This document shows positions 11,027-23,300 of a DNA stretch of 64,000 bases, one piece after another. The stretch's first letter is position 1. Each line of letters opens with the position of its first letter. The notes below the pieces were generated by a model, which made no database searches, was not told the DNA's origin, and saw only the letters and a list, made by a program, of their open reading frames with translations. The translations under genes were made by a program, and so were the position numbers. Location of the stretch: the NCBI GenBank assembly GCA_019096155.1, contig JAHCVI010000004.1, positions 372,001 to 436,000 of the forward strand, read 5' to 3'. Source of the stretch: Staphylotrichum longicolle. Taxonomy: Eukaryota > Ascomycota > Sordariomycetes > Sordariales > Chaetomiaceae.

Positions 11027-12922
11027 ATGGGCCAACTCTTGTCTTTCCTTTGGCTTTCCTTGCTTTCCATATGTGTATTTTCCTCTTCCACATCCGCCGC
11101 CGACTACCATGAGCAGCTGAACCTCCGCCCGCTGCCCCAGTCAGCCCTCCTCGCCAGCTTCAACTTCCGCTCCAACACGTCCGTTTCCGAGTTCGAGAAG
11201 GGCAACTTCCGCTTCTTCCCCCGGTCGCTCGGCCAGATCCTGCAGCATGCGGGCACGCGCGAGCTGCATCTGAGGTTCAGCCTGGGACGATGGGATGCCG
11301 AGAGCTGGGGCGCCAGGCCGTGGGACGGCGCGCGCGAGGGTGGGACAGGCGTTGAGCTGTGGGCATGGCTCGAGGCGGACACGGACAAGGAGTAGGTTGC
11401 GTCTGCGTGCCCCTGCTTCTAGTTGCTTCATGCTGACCTCTGGGCTACAGAGCTGACCACAAATGGCTGACCCTCACCAACGCCTTGTCCGGTCTCTTTT
11501 GCGCCTCGCTCAACTTTATCGATGGCACGCGGACCACCCGCCCAGTCATGTCCTTCCAACCCGAGGGCGACCACTCGACGACTACGAATATGCATTTACT
11601 ATACGGCGTACTTCCTCATGAGGTCGTGTGCACCGAGAACCTGACTCCTTTCTTGAAGCTGTTGCCATGTAAGGGCAAGGCGGGAATCGCGTCACTGCTG
11701 GACGGCCACAAGTTGTTTGATGCGTCCTGGCAGAGCATGGCCATTGATATCCGGCCCATTTGCCCGCTGGATGGCGAATGTGTGCTTCAGATCGAGCAGA
11801 CCATTGACATGGTCCTCGACATTGATCGGTCAAAGCGGCCAAGAGGTATGCCCACGACTTCCGATTCATCTCGGCCCGACCGCTGACAGTTCTCTAGACA
11901 ATCCCATCCCACGACCTCCTGCGGGCCACGACCTACCCTGCGATACTTCGAAGCCTTACCACTCCCACGATACGTGCTTCCCCGCCGACTACACCGCCCA
12001 CCAGGACTGGTCCCTTACCCAGATCTTTGGCAAGACCATGAAAGGGACCTGCCCGCTGGCGGACCCCGCTGTCCCGGCGTTGTGCCTCCAAGTTCCCGAA
12101 TCCCGCAGCGTCTTTGTCTCCGAGGGCGTCCGCGAGAAGAAGAACCCCGACCGCGTCTCCCGCTGTTTCGACATCCCCCCGTCAACGCACTTGGAGATGG
12201 TCCTCCCCACCCCCGACGATTCCGCCTCCATCTCGGTCACCCCCGAAGCCCCCCTCCTCTACGCCGAGCGCAGCTTCACCGGCCACGGCCAGGAGCGCGG
12301 TGGCGTGCAAACTATCCTCCGCAACCCGAGCCCCGACACGGAGGTCGAGTTCATCTACATGGAGTCCCTCCCCTGGTTCATGCGCATCTACCTGCACACC
12401 ATGGAGGCGCGCGTCGCCGGTCAGTCCCACGCCAACAAGTCGCTCATCCAGCAGGTCTACTACCGCCCGGCCGTCGACCGCGCCCGCGGCACCCAGCTCG
12501 AGGTCCGCATGCGCGTGCCCGCCGACTCGACCGTGTTCCTCACCTACGACTTTGAAAAGTCCATCCTGCGGTACACCGAATACCCGCCGGATGCGAATCG
12601 CGGGTTCGACGTCGCGGCGGCCGTCATCACCATCTTGGACCCGCATCAGGAGCGGCAGGGGAGCGTGAGCGGGCGGTTCGCGGCGTACACCCTGCGCACG
12701 ACGTCGCTGCTGTGCAGCCTGCCGACGCCGGACTTTAGCATGCCGTACAATGTGATTATCTTCACGTCGACGGCGATTGCGTTGGCGTTTGGCGGCATCT
12801 TCAACATCCTGGTCAGGCGGTTCGTGGCGGCTGATGAGGGCCCCGAAGCTGGGTTGGCGGTGGTGTTGGGGCGGTTGAAGGGGCGGTTGATGGGGTTGGT
12901 CAAGGGTGCGGTGAAGAGGTAG
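11027..12922 (+). CDS. gpi16: GPI16/PIG-T subunit of the GPI transamidase
   Basis: Essential ER-membrane subunit of the complex that attaches GPI anchors to proteins. Exons 11027-11391, 11451-11845 and 11898-12922 encode about 594 residues, the usual size. I chose ATG 11027 (MGQLLSFLWLSLLSICVF) because it gives a clean signal peptide. The lumenal domain has family text: YHEQLNLRPLPQSALLASF, then FPRSLGQIL and RELHLRFSLGRWD, WLTLTNALSGLFCASLNFID, and later CPLADPAVPALC. A single C-terminal transmembrane helix (NVIIFTSTAIALAFGGIFNIL) is followed by a short basic cytosolic tail. The frame is intact across all exons. The identity rests on many matching stretches, so I am confident. Confidence 0.93.
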
Positions 12923-13211
12923 CGAGTGGTTGTTTGTTAAGTGTTTGTTTTAGAAGAGTCGTGATGTCTCAATGTTCGGTTCCTCGTTCCATCCTGCCAC
13001 CGAAGACTTGATATGTGTTTCGTGTTTCCCGTCTACCGGCCACCGTCCTCGATTATCCTGTGGCGTTCGTCCTTGTTTGCTCTCTCCTTTAAACCAAAAG
13101 CAGCGAGAGACTTTTGATCGAGTCAGGATGAGTTACAGACATAGTGATGAATCTTCGTGTGCAGGGTTAGGGCCGAGCCTAGAATATGAATCCGTGACAA
13201 CATAGGGTTAG
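12923..13211. promoter_or_regulatory. Upstream region of valyl-tRNA synthetase with two telomere-like motifs
   Basis: Two copies of AGGGTTAGGG lie at 13163-13172 and 13204-13213, just before the open region of the synthetase gene. They match the TTAGGG telomere unit of filamentous fungi and resemble the telobox elements found upstream of translation genes in other eukaryotes. A regulatory role is inference. Confidence 0.35.
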
Positions 13212-13418
13212 GGTCATTTGGAGGGGTCAGTCGCGGTTCGTTTTCTGACTCACGGATTGAACCCACCAGCCGCCAAATGGGACCCCTCTGAATCTCGACT
13301 GCTGCAGGTTGCATCTCGCGATCCTGCCCCGCCTCACACGACGTTGTTCCGACAGCTTTTCCGCCCGCGCTTCGTGCGCCCCTCGCCGTTCATTAGACGA
13401 TTCACTGGCACAATCGCA

Positions 13419-16400
13419 ATGGCTGCCAACACCACAGGGAACCCGAGTACGTCCACGACCTCCACACGACTTCCACGCTCCAGTCGTGTTCCTGGTGCTC
13501 TCGTTTGTCATTACCTGTCGAGCTTGTACCTAACGAACCTCTCTTGTCTCTAGTCGCGGCTGCGGCCGACACCCCGCAGCAGAATGCTGGCACGCCGGCC
13601 CAGTCCTCTGGTACGACGACCCCTGCCGCCCCCGGCAAGGTGAAGACCGAGAAGGAACTCGAAAAGGAGCGCAAGAAGGCCGAGAAGCAGGCCAAGTTCG
13701 AGCAGAAGAAGGCTGCCCAGGCCCAGGCTGCCGCGGCCAATGCCGGCAAGGCCAAGGAGAAGAAGGAGAAGGAGAAGAAGGCCGAGGCCGAGGTTCTGCC
13801 CCCCTTCGTTGAGGAGACACCGGCCGGCGAGAAGAAGCGCCTCAGGTCCTTTGACGACCCTTACTACTCCTCATACCACCCCGTCGCCGTCGAGTCGGCA
13901 TGGTATTCGTGGTGGGAGAAGGAGGGATTCTTCCAGCCTCAGTTCACGCCCGAGGGAAGAGTCAGGCCCGAGGGCAGCTTCGTCATCGTCGTGCCTCCGC
14001 CCAACGTCACGGGAGCTCTGCAGTAAGCTGGACGCCCCTTTGCCCGTACTCGGCTGCATGTTGCTAACGGCACGCGCAGCATGGGCCATGCCCTGGGCAA
14101 CTCGCTGCAGGATTTGATGATCCGCTACAACCGCCAGAAGGGAAAGACCACGCTGTGGCTGCCCGGCTGTGACCATGCCGGCATCGCGACACAGAGCGTG
14201 GTGGAAAAGATGCTGTACAAGCGGCAAAAGCAGACCAGGCACGATCTTGGCAGAGAAAAGTTCATCGGTCTCGTCCAGGATTGGAAGACGGAGTACCATC
14301 AGAAGATCAACAATGCCTTCAGGAAAATGGGCGCCAGTCTTGACTGGAGCAGGGAGGCTTTTACCATGGTGCGTACCTCGTCTTTTGGCGACCCGACCCC
14401 TTGACTGACTGGGCTCTTGATAGGATGAGAACTTTTCGGCAGCTGTCACAGAGGTCTGGGTCAGATTCTATGAGGAGGGCATCATTTACCGCGCCAATCG
14501 CCTGGTGAACTGGGACTCCACCCTGATGACCGCTCTCAGCAACCTCGAGGTCGATAACCTGGAACTGGCTGGGCGGACGCTCCTTGACGTCCCAGGCTAT
14601 GACAGGAAGGTCGAGTTTGGCATCATTGTGCACTTCAAGTATCCCATTGAGAACTCCGATGAGACCATTGAAGTCGCCACAACCCGTCCCGAGACCATGC
14701 TGGGTGACAGCGGTATCGCCGTCCACCCCGATGATCCTCGGTACACTCATCTCGTGGGCAAGTTTGCCGTCCATCCCTTCATCAAGGGCAGGAGGCTTCC
14801 CATCGTTGCCGACACGTATGTCGACCGCGAGTTCGGTACGGGTGCCGTCAAGCTGACCCCGGCGCACGACCCCAACGATTTCAACCTGGGCCAGACCCAC
14901 AACCTCGAGTTCATCAACATTTTGACCGATGATGGGTTGATCAACGAGAATGGTGGCCCGTACCAGGGCCAGAAGCGGTTCGACGTCCGCTACTCCATCC
15001 AGGACGACCTGAAGAAGCTCGGCCTCTACGTGGACAAGAAGGACAACCCCATGACTGTCCCGTTGTCGGAGAGAACCCGGGACATTGTCGAGCCGCTCAT
15101 GAAGCCGCAGTGGTGGGTCAAGATGTCTGAGCTCGCAGGGCCCGCCATCAAGGCTGTCCAGACCGGCGAGATCAAGATCCGGCCCGAGTCGGCAGAGAAG
15201 AGCTACCTCAACTGGATGGCGGGCATCAACGACTGGTGCATCTCGAGACAGCTGTGGTGGGGACACCAGTGCCCCGTGTACCAGGTGCGCTTCGAGGGAG
15301 AGGATCCCAACCAGCCCGAGTCCAACGACCGGTGGTTCGCTGGACGGACTGAGGAGGAAGGTGAGGCGGCCAAGAGATGTGAACCCTGTGTGTGGTATTC
15401 AGCGCTGACTAGAAGACAGCCCTCGCCAAGGCCAAGAAGGCATTCCCTGACAAGAAGTTCAAGCTGGTTAGTTTCCCCTTGTTCACCCAAGCCAGGGCCC
15501 CAAGTGACATTTCTGGCGCATCACCGGCTTACACGCTCTAGGTTCGCGACGAGGATGTCCTTGACACGTGGTTCAGCTCGGGTCTCTGGCCTTTCGCAAC
15601 TCTTGGCTGGCCCAACGAGACCCCGGATCTCGCTCGCCTGTACCCGACCAGCGTTCTTGAGACAGGATGGGATATCATGTAAGTGCTTTCAGGTTCGAGT
15701 ACATGTTACAAAGCTCGTGCTGACTTGGATTTGCAGTCCCTTCTGGGTTGCCCGTATGATCTTCCTCGGCATCAAGCTCACGGGCAAGGTGCCATTCTCC
15801 GAAGTCTTCTGCCATTCTTTGAGTAAGTCACACGTGTGAATCGAGACCGACGCTTGCGAGAAGCTGACCTTTGTTCAGTTCGTGACTCGGATGGTCGCAA
15901 GATGAGCAAATCCCTCGGCAACGTTATCGACCCCCTCGACGTCATTTCCGGCATCGAGCTCCAGTCTCTCCATGACAAGCTGCTTACTGGCAACATTGCT
16001 CCTGCGGAGGTCAAGAAGGCCACCGCGTACCAGAAGACTGCGTTCCCTCAGGGCATTCCGGAATGCGGTGCAGATGCTCTTCACTTCTCCCTCGTTGCCT
16101 ACACCACCGGTGGCGGCGACATCAACTTCGACGTCAAGGTCATCCACGCTTACCGCCGCTTCTGCAACAAGATCTGGAACGCCAGCAAGTACGTCCTTGG
16201 CAAGCTTGACACTGTCAAGGACTTCGTTCCTGCGCAGAAGCGCACGCTTAGCGGAAACGAGTCCCTGGCCGAGCTCTGGATTCTCCACAAGATGAACGCG
16301 ACTGTCAAGGCCGTTTCCGAGGCGATTGAGCAGCGGGACTTCATGAGGAGCGCCAACCTTGTGTACGCCTTCTGGTACTTCCAGCTGTAAGCCATCCTGG

Positions 16401-17184
16401 ACACCAGTCGCTGCTGTACTCGGCTAATCGTTTGTGATCTAGGTGCGATGTCTTCATTGAGAACTCCAAGGCTCTGATCCAGGAGGGATCTGAGGCTCAG
16501 ATTAACTCTGCCCTCCAGACCCTGTACTCCGCTCTCGAGGGTGCCCTCGTCCTCTCTCACCCCTTCCTCCCCTTCATCACGGAAGAGCTGTGGCAGAGGC
16601 TGCCCAGGCGGCAGGGTGACGAGACCAAGAGTGTCATGGTGGCCCGGTACCCAGAGTATGACTCGCAGTTCGAGAACCCCGAGGCCGAGGCCGCGTACGA
16701 CATTGTCCTGGGCTGCTCCAAGGGCGTTCGGTCTCTCATGGCCGAGTACGCGCCGGCCAAGGACGTCGAGGCCGAGATCTTCATCCAGAGCTACGACGCT
16801 GCGTCGCACAAGACCGTGTCGGAGGAGAAGTCGTCGATCCGCTCTCTCAGCGGCAAGGGCGCCATGAAGATCGAGATCCTCGGGCCCGACCACGCCCGCC
16901 CCACCGGCTGTGTCGCCTTCCCCGTGTCCAGCGCCGTGTCGGTGTTTATGCACGTCAAGGACCGTGTCGACCTGGACGAGGAGATTTCCAAGGCGTCGAA
17001 GAAGCTCGAGAAGGCCCGCGTCGCGGTCCAGAAGCAGCGCAAGCTCGTCAGCGACCCGGCGTATATCGAGAAGGTCGCCGTCGCGACGCAAGATGCCGAT
17101 AAGAAGAGGCTGGCGGATCTGGAGAGCGAGGCGCATGGGTTTGAGACGACGATTGAGCAGTTTAAGCAGCTCAAGCTGGAGTAA
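13419..17184 (+). CDS. vas1: Valyl-tRNA synthetase, probably cytosolic and mitochondrial
   Basis: Class I aminoacyl-tRNA synthetase charging tRNA-Val. Nine exons: 13419-13446, 13554-14022, 14080-14368, 14424-15360, 15420-15466, 15542-15678, 15737-15822, 15879-16386 and 16443-17184, about 1080 residues from ATG 13419. A Lys/Glu/Ala-rich N-terminal arm comes first (KTEKELEKERKKAEKQ). The HIGH-type motif HMGHALGN is split by intron 2, and the editing domain and KMSKS loop (DGRKMSKSLGN) follow in order. The C-terminus is a coiled coil (from LDEEISKASKKLEKARVA), as in eukaryotic and bacterial ValRS. The frame stays open upstream to 13212 and encodes an Arg/Phe-rich, presequence-like stretch (LFRQLFRPRFVRPSPFIRRF), but has no ATG there. 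A non-AUG mitochondrial start is therefore possible. Confidence 0.94.
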
Positions 17185-17354
17185 AAGGGGGTTGGGTGTT
17201 GACGTAGACGTTGGTAGTAAAAAAGATGAGTGATTCGCAAGAGCAAACATTCATATGCGCGATCCTGTGTGGGATGTATCAGGTCATCTCCAAACTGCAA
17301 CTTGGGCAAGTTGATCCGAAGTCTGGCGCATAGATTCAGGGGGTCTTGGAAGCA

Positions 17355-19558
17355 CTACACCAGGCTGAGCTCCCGCACATCGCTCTCCCTCTCCTTGAGG
17401 ACCCGAAAAGCATCGACGCCCGAGAGCCCAGGGATGTAGCACACTCCAACGTGACGGAGCCTTCCCTCGACTTCCCGCAGCAACACCGGCAACGGGCACC
17501 CGTGGATCAAGTACACGCGGTCATGTGTTTCCGTCCCGGGCGGCCCCCCGCCCATGTGCCGTCGGCCGTGTAGAATATGTTCTTGTTGAACGAGAAGATC
17601 AAGAGTCGGCCGACAAACCCAACGGCGTCTTTGTCTTCGTGTGCTTTTCGTGGCTCCGAGTCCATGGCAGGGTCGAGACCTTCACCATCGCTGGGGCGGC
17701 TCGAGGGGATGATGCCCGACAGACACGCCCACAACTCCTCCTCGGACTGGAATCCCAACACCGCCAGCTCGTCGGCGGTGGGGTGATCTGGCCCGTCCCG
17801 TAACAGCAAGGCCAGTCTGAACACCTCGTGCGGCGTCAACACGCGCAGCGCGTCGCCCGACGGCGGCCCGGGCGTGGGCGTGGGCGCGGCGGGGTCGGCC
17901 CCGTCGGTGGTGCACTCGTTGACGATTTCGACCAGCGCGTGGAGGAGGGACCCCTTTTCGTGGTACGCGGGCGCCCAGAATCGGTGTTTGTGCTCCGCGA
18001 GATGCTTCAGCACCGGGATGACCGAGGCGCCGTTGGAGTTGTGGACCGCGATCATGCTCCGGGTGGTGGCGTGGGTGAAGTCGACGGCCGTCTTGCCGGC
18101 CTGGGTGGCGACGTTGGCGACCGTCGCAACCTGCACGCCGAAGCAGGTGAAGCGTCGCGGGGGGGATATTGTAGGCTGGTACTCGGCGGGTGTCTCGGTG
18201 GTTGTGTGCTTGTACGCATGGACGGCATCGCTCCAGTTGATCTGCTCGCCGAGGCGTTCAAAGTCGGGCTGCCACGAGGCGAGGTTGTGTGCTTCCGAGG
18301 TTCTCGGATGCAGGCCGATGCCCGAGTAGACGATCAGCGAGCCGAGAGCAAGGTCCTGATGCGAGTTCACGGCCCAGGCCGCGTAGACGTCTGCCACGGG
18401 CATGGTGTAGTCCGGGGTGAGATCCATGGGGAATATGCCGAACAGGGCAAAGACCTTGTCGCGAGGGTCCTTGCAGCGCGAGCGGCGGACGGTGTCGAGG
18501 AACACGCGGGTTGCTCCCGCGGTTTTCAGGACGTCGCTGCTTTTTGTCCTGTTTATTTGACTGATCAAAGGAAAGACGGGGATGAAGCGGCCGGAGTACG
18601 GAAAATGGTCGGTGTGCAGGGTTTGGAGGGGGCCTGCCCAGGATCGGTAGTGGGTGAGAGTGCTCATTGGGAGGTGCTCGTCGCCGCAGACGAAGACGAT
18701 GTTCTTTGGATCAGCTGCCCACAGCTCTTGGAATATCCAGATGCGCTCAAAGTACTCGGCCTCGTCAAAGCTCGAGATGGCTTCCCAGTACTTGTTGAAC
18801 GGCGGGATGTCGGAATTTTTTGCACAGAGCTCGGGGTAATCCTGACTCAGGCGGGACGTCGGGTATCCCTCCCGCACGCGGGCCGTCAGTTTTCGGATAG
18901 TGCTGAGGGCAAGATCAAAGTTGTTGTGGCCGGACGGCCCGAGCCAGGAGAAAACGCAGCGAGCCTTTGCGTAGATATCCCGCATCATGGGTATCTGTTG
19001 GCTCTTCTCCCCTGGGTCCATCTGGTTAATGCAGAGCGCGTCAACCCAGATCGGCAGGTGACCGCCTCCCACTTGTGCGCGGCGGAGGGCCGCTGTAATC
19101 CTCCTAAAGATATAAGTGTCCTTGACCTCGTTGGATCCGCCATCTGCGCCAGGTTCGTCTTCGGAATCGGTCTCTTCGTCCACATCGCTCTCGTGGTGGA
19201 GATCACCGTCCTTGGATGAGAGACAACGTCTCAGCTTGGTGAGGCCGTTGGGTTCGTCGATCATGCATGAAACCAAGCGCCATCGTGTGGTGGTGCTGAC
19301 GCCGTTTTCCGTAAAGTAGCGCCAAAAGTTTCGGAGAGCCGCTTCCAGGTTGGCCGTCACAGCGCGCGCGTGTCCTTGGACCAATACGTCCCGAGTTATG
19401 CTCTCATCACCCCAGACGTAGGACAAGGCGGCAAACTCAAGACCCGGGTCGTCCAATCCGACAGTGCGGAGCAAGCACTGTATTGGACCGTCATCAGATA
19501 CCCCGACGACCTGAAGCAGCCGGATTTCGCGTCGACTGCTGTCCAGCGGTTCGTACAT
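17355..19558 (-). CDS. HET-domain (heterokaryon incompatibility) protein 1
   Basis: Fungal HET-domain protein of the HET-6-like type. The family is linked to self/non-self recognition and cell death on hyphal fusion, though most members are untested. One uninterrupted exon starts at ATG 19558 (MYEPLDSSRREIRLLQVV). HET-domain landmarks in order: FAALSYVWGD near residue 42, LPIWVDALCINQMDPGEKSQQIP, RDIYAKARCVFSWLG, and the downstream block DPRDKVFALFGIF. The frame runs to a stop at 17507 after 683 residues. The typical family C-terminus (HDRVYLIHGCPLPVLLREVEG) lies in the next frame down to 17355. The switch coincides with a six-C run at 17544-17549, so the natural protein is probably about 733 residues. 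A second HET gene lies at 33.4 kb. Confidence 0.85.
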
Positions 19559-20369
19559 TTTCTGGTCGAGACCTGGCGGGCGTCAGCGAGGTGGCAAAGC
19601 CGGCGCGTTCTGCTGCATACCTTCCCTCTCCTGAGATGCAGCAGTAAGGTCACGGTGGTCGACAACCCCGCGCTGCGCGCCAGGCTAAGCACTGCCTCAC
19701 AAGGCTGTGGTACCTACCTTAGGGTGCGTGGCTAATCAAAGGCAGCCGCAGCAGTTACGTCCTGGACTCCTGCGCGCTTTGGTCGGGAAATTCTCTTTGT
19801 AGCCCAGGCTCAGCACATGAAATCTGGTAATTATTACAGCACACATTATATGCTCACAACGCGTGTGTAAACCACTTAACACACAGAAGTCTCCTCGCGC
19901 CCAACTTCAACATATCCACAATACCGCAAGAATGCCTTCATTACCTATCCAACCCTCGCCACCAAACGCCTCAAAACACCCCCTCCACCCACCTCTTTCA
20001 CCCTCCCCGCCGCTTCAAGCACTCACCGAAGTAACATGCAGCACAATCGACATAACACCGATTCGTCGCGCTGCACCCCACACCAGGCGCAATCTTGAAG
20101 ACACCCCGGCGCCAATGACAAAGGCCTCCTCCTCGTCGTCGTCGTCGTCGTCGCCCGCGGCCCCGACCCGCACGCCGAGCTTCCGCCGCCGGCGAGCGTG
20201 CACACGCGCGTTTTGGACGCGTCGGCGGGAACTGGTGGCCGCGGCCCGACGGGATGGTCACGGCCTGGAAGGTGATGGAGGGAGCGATGGGGACGGTTTG
20301 GTTGCTGGTTAGGTAGGTGGAGGAGAAGGCGAGTGCTAATTAAATCGGCGGGGTTAGTACTGTGCTTTT
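19559..20369. other. Region between HET gene 1 and the zinc-finger module gene
   Basis: Holds the HET gene promoter and the 3' flank of the minus-strand zinc-finger gene. A (TCG)n microsatellite sits at about 20126-20155. Minus-strand frames at 19998-20261 show a basic, Cys-containing stretch, but with no start, splice signals or known family I leave it unannotated. Confidence 0.4.
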
Positions 20370-23300
20370 TTAGGTTTTGGGGAATGGTAATAGCGGCGAG
20401 GGAAACGAACCGTGGTCGGAGGTGGGGGTGTTGACCCGCCCGTCGGCCATCTCCCAGTCCTCCATGTGCAGGTCTGCTTCAGGCGGGGCGGTCGCTTTCT
20501 TGACGGCGGGACGTTTCTGGGAGAATGGTTGGGCTTGTTGTGCCGGTCTGGCCACTTTTGTAGCGACCAACCGCCGCGGCGGCCTCGAGTCGGGAGTAGG
20601 CGCCTCGTTGCCCGACTCCTCGTCCTCAGCATCCCCTTCGTGTTCGATGTTCGCGAGAAACAAGCGGGTAGACCGTCGCCGCCCGAGCATGCTCTCCTGC
20701 AGGGAGGGGGCGGCATCGCGCATGGGAGTATCCTCATCGCGGTCCTGGCTCCGAAGGACGGAGTTGAGCCCGGTGGTGACCATCGACTTGACGCTACAGG
20801 CGTGGGAATTCTTGCGGACGAAGCAGTTGCCGCACGCGCGGAGCGAGGAACGCAGGAACCCCGAGATACCCTTGGCAACTTCCCTCGAAGGTCGGATGCA
20901 GCTGCGAAAAGGCCCGTTGTGGCGGCGGCACTCGGTACACCGACTTGGTGCGTCCTCGCCTGTGACCTGAATGATGAGGCCAGCGATTTGTTTGTCGTTG
21001 AGGTCGACGCTCAGACCGGCACTTAGGGGACGGGTCGTGTCCAAATCGCGGACCCGCGGGAGGCCGAGTAGCAGTTTGAGCGCTGGGATCTCGGGACCGG
21101 GAACTTGAGCGCCGATTTGGGAGCACAAGTAACCCCAAAGGTCCGCGGAGCCAGAGGCGTTGACAATGTTCTCGTTCCTGGTAAGAGCGGTGGAACGGGC
21201 GGTGCCCAAAGACGGGGTTCTTGTTGGGAGTCTCAAATCCTCGCGCTGCCGCTCCGCCACGCGCGATTCAGCGGTCGTCAGGGGGAGGCGAGGGTCTAGA
21301 GCGGGCGGCTCATCGGGGCCAGGTCGGTTCCGGGAGACAACGCACGCACGGTTTTGTTTATGCGACCTGACGATTGAAAACGTCCCATCCCGGTTGTCGT
21401 TCAGGTCTTCGAATTGATGAGTTTTCTGACGGAGAAGATTAGCGATCATCGTCGTCAAATAGCATTTGCGGACAGCAGAATCAAACTCACTTGGAAATGC
21501 CAGCCAAGACTCCACCTAGTCTTGCAAGCAAGCCGACAAGACCTGAGAGGGCAGACCCATGGGCGGCCGGGCACTGATTTGTCGAGTTGGTAACCCTCGG
21601 GGATTAGAGCTCCTGTCATGCTCGCAAGGTCCCCGGAATTGGCATCTGTACACATTGTGGTGTCAGAAAAAAGATGCTACAACCAGCTGCAGATAGCCAA
21701 ATCTCACCCCACCACTCCCGGTATGGCCGACCGTCGGCTGCGTGACCGAGATCAGTGTCGGAAGACCAGTCACGCTCTTCAGAGTTTGGTGGCAGCACCG
21801 GAGCCGGATCGGGCGTTGTTTCCATCTGAGCAGGAGCCAGAGTCTCATCAGCCGCGCGAGCGTTGACCCAAACCACGTTCTTGCGAGACACCCCTGGATA
21901 TGTCGGCCGCTTTGGCTCGACAACCTCTTCCACATCCATGGGCATCCGACTTGCAACGACAGGAGGACCAGCGCCTTTCTCGGGTAGAATGGTAAAGGTT
22001 CCATCGAGGTTGTCGTTCAGTCTGCAGCCCATATGAGATCCCTACAGGTAAAGGGTTAGCGGGCTAGCGGAAAGGTCCGCTGTGTGGGCGAACTTACAGC
22101 GAAGTGATGTCCGAGGGACCGAATGGATAGAAACAGACGACGACACGAGCGAATGGGACATATCCACGGACGGTCCGCCAAGGTTGCGTCGAGCTTGTAT
22201 CCATCCGGTAACAAAGCACCATGAGTTTTGCTTGGCTCACCCGACGGGCCTGTGGCAATGTGTTAGTGGGGAGAAATCCAGCAGCAAGCGAGTCTTTCCT
22301 CACCTAGCCATTTGTTGTAAGGGCGATCTGGGTTTGCCATCTCGAACAGCTTGTCAGGACTGTCTACCGGGGGAGGCAACTGTTGTGGTTGGTCTTGGGG
22401 GGTGGCTTCCCTCAGACTGATGTCGGATCCAAAGTCACCGTCAGCGTGCTCTTCGGTGGTGGGTGCATTTGTTTGCCGGCTTGGGCCACCTCTCTTCGGG
22501 ACGGTCCCTTTCCCAATTGACTGCTGATGGCGCTGGTGATACGTGACCTCAGCCATTGGTGACTCGTCGAGGCCCATGGGCCGCTTGGAAACGATCAAGG
22601 AAGGCTTCGCAAAGCCAGTGGAACTTCTCTTCCCATTACCATGGGAAGGATCAGCGTACAAGCCAAGATCGGTGAGGGTGCCATCCAGGTTGTCGTTGAA
22701 GCGGGTTGCGCGGTGCGAGTTCTGCAGCTTGTCAGGGAAACGCCTTGGATGCAAAACTGCTGGTTTCTCGACGTACACAAAAGTGCTTGCCCAACCCTGG
22801 GAGGCTGGGGAGCAGTTTCCGGCAGGACCTCACAGGACAGAGCCATGGGAAAACTGGATTGTCGGACTTCTGATAGCCGGGGGGCAGCAGAGCGCCGGCG
22901 GTTGACAGAAGCTGCCCGCTTTCATCTGAGAAAGGCGTGTCAGAAAATCAACGAAAAGTAGCTAGGTAGGCGAGGGAAGTGGACGATTACCTGTCCAAGT
23001 CTTGTATAAACGATCATCAAGGGCCGATCTGAAGATTTGTTGCACGTGGGGTGGGATGGTCGATCTGAAGGATTGCGTGACAGCTCGACTGTGAGAAGCA
23101 TCTTGTTCGGCGGGAGGAGTGGGCACCTCAACGTCGGATTGGATGGTCGATCTGAAGGATTGTGTGACAGTTGAATTGTAAGAAGCCTCTTGCTCGGCGG
23201 GAGAATCAAGGTCGGGAAGTTCATCCTCATCTGAACGTACTGACTTGGGGGTCGGAGCCCGCTTTCCGTAACGAGCCTCGGTGACTGATTGTATGAATTC

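Noticed and set aside
17828..19219. Long forward frame of 463 codons opposite HET gene 1
   Set aside because: No ATG-supported family text; the minus strand carries clear HET motifs over the same bases.
19998..20261. Minus-strand basic, Cys-containing frame
   Set aside because: No credible start or splice signals; much of it is the translation of a TCG microsatellite.
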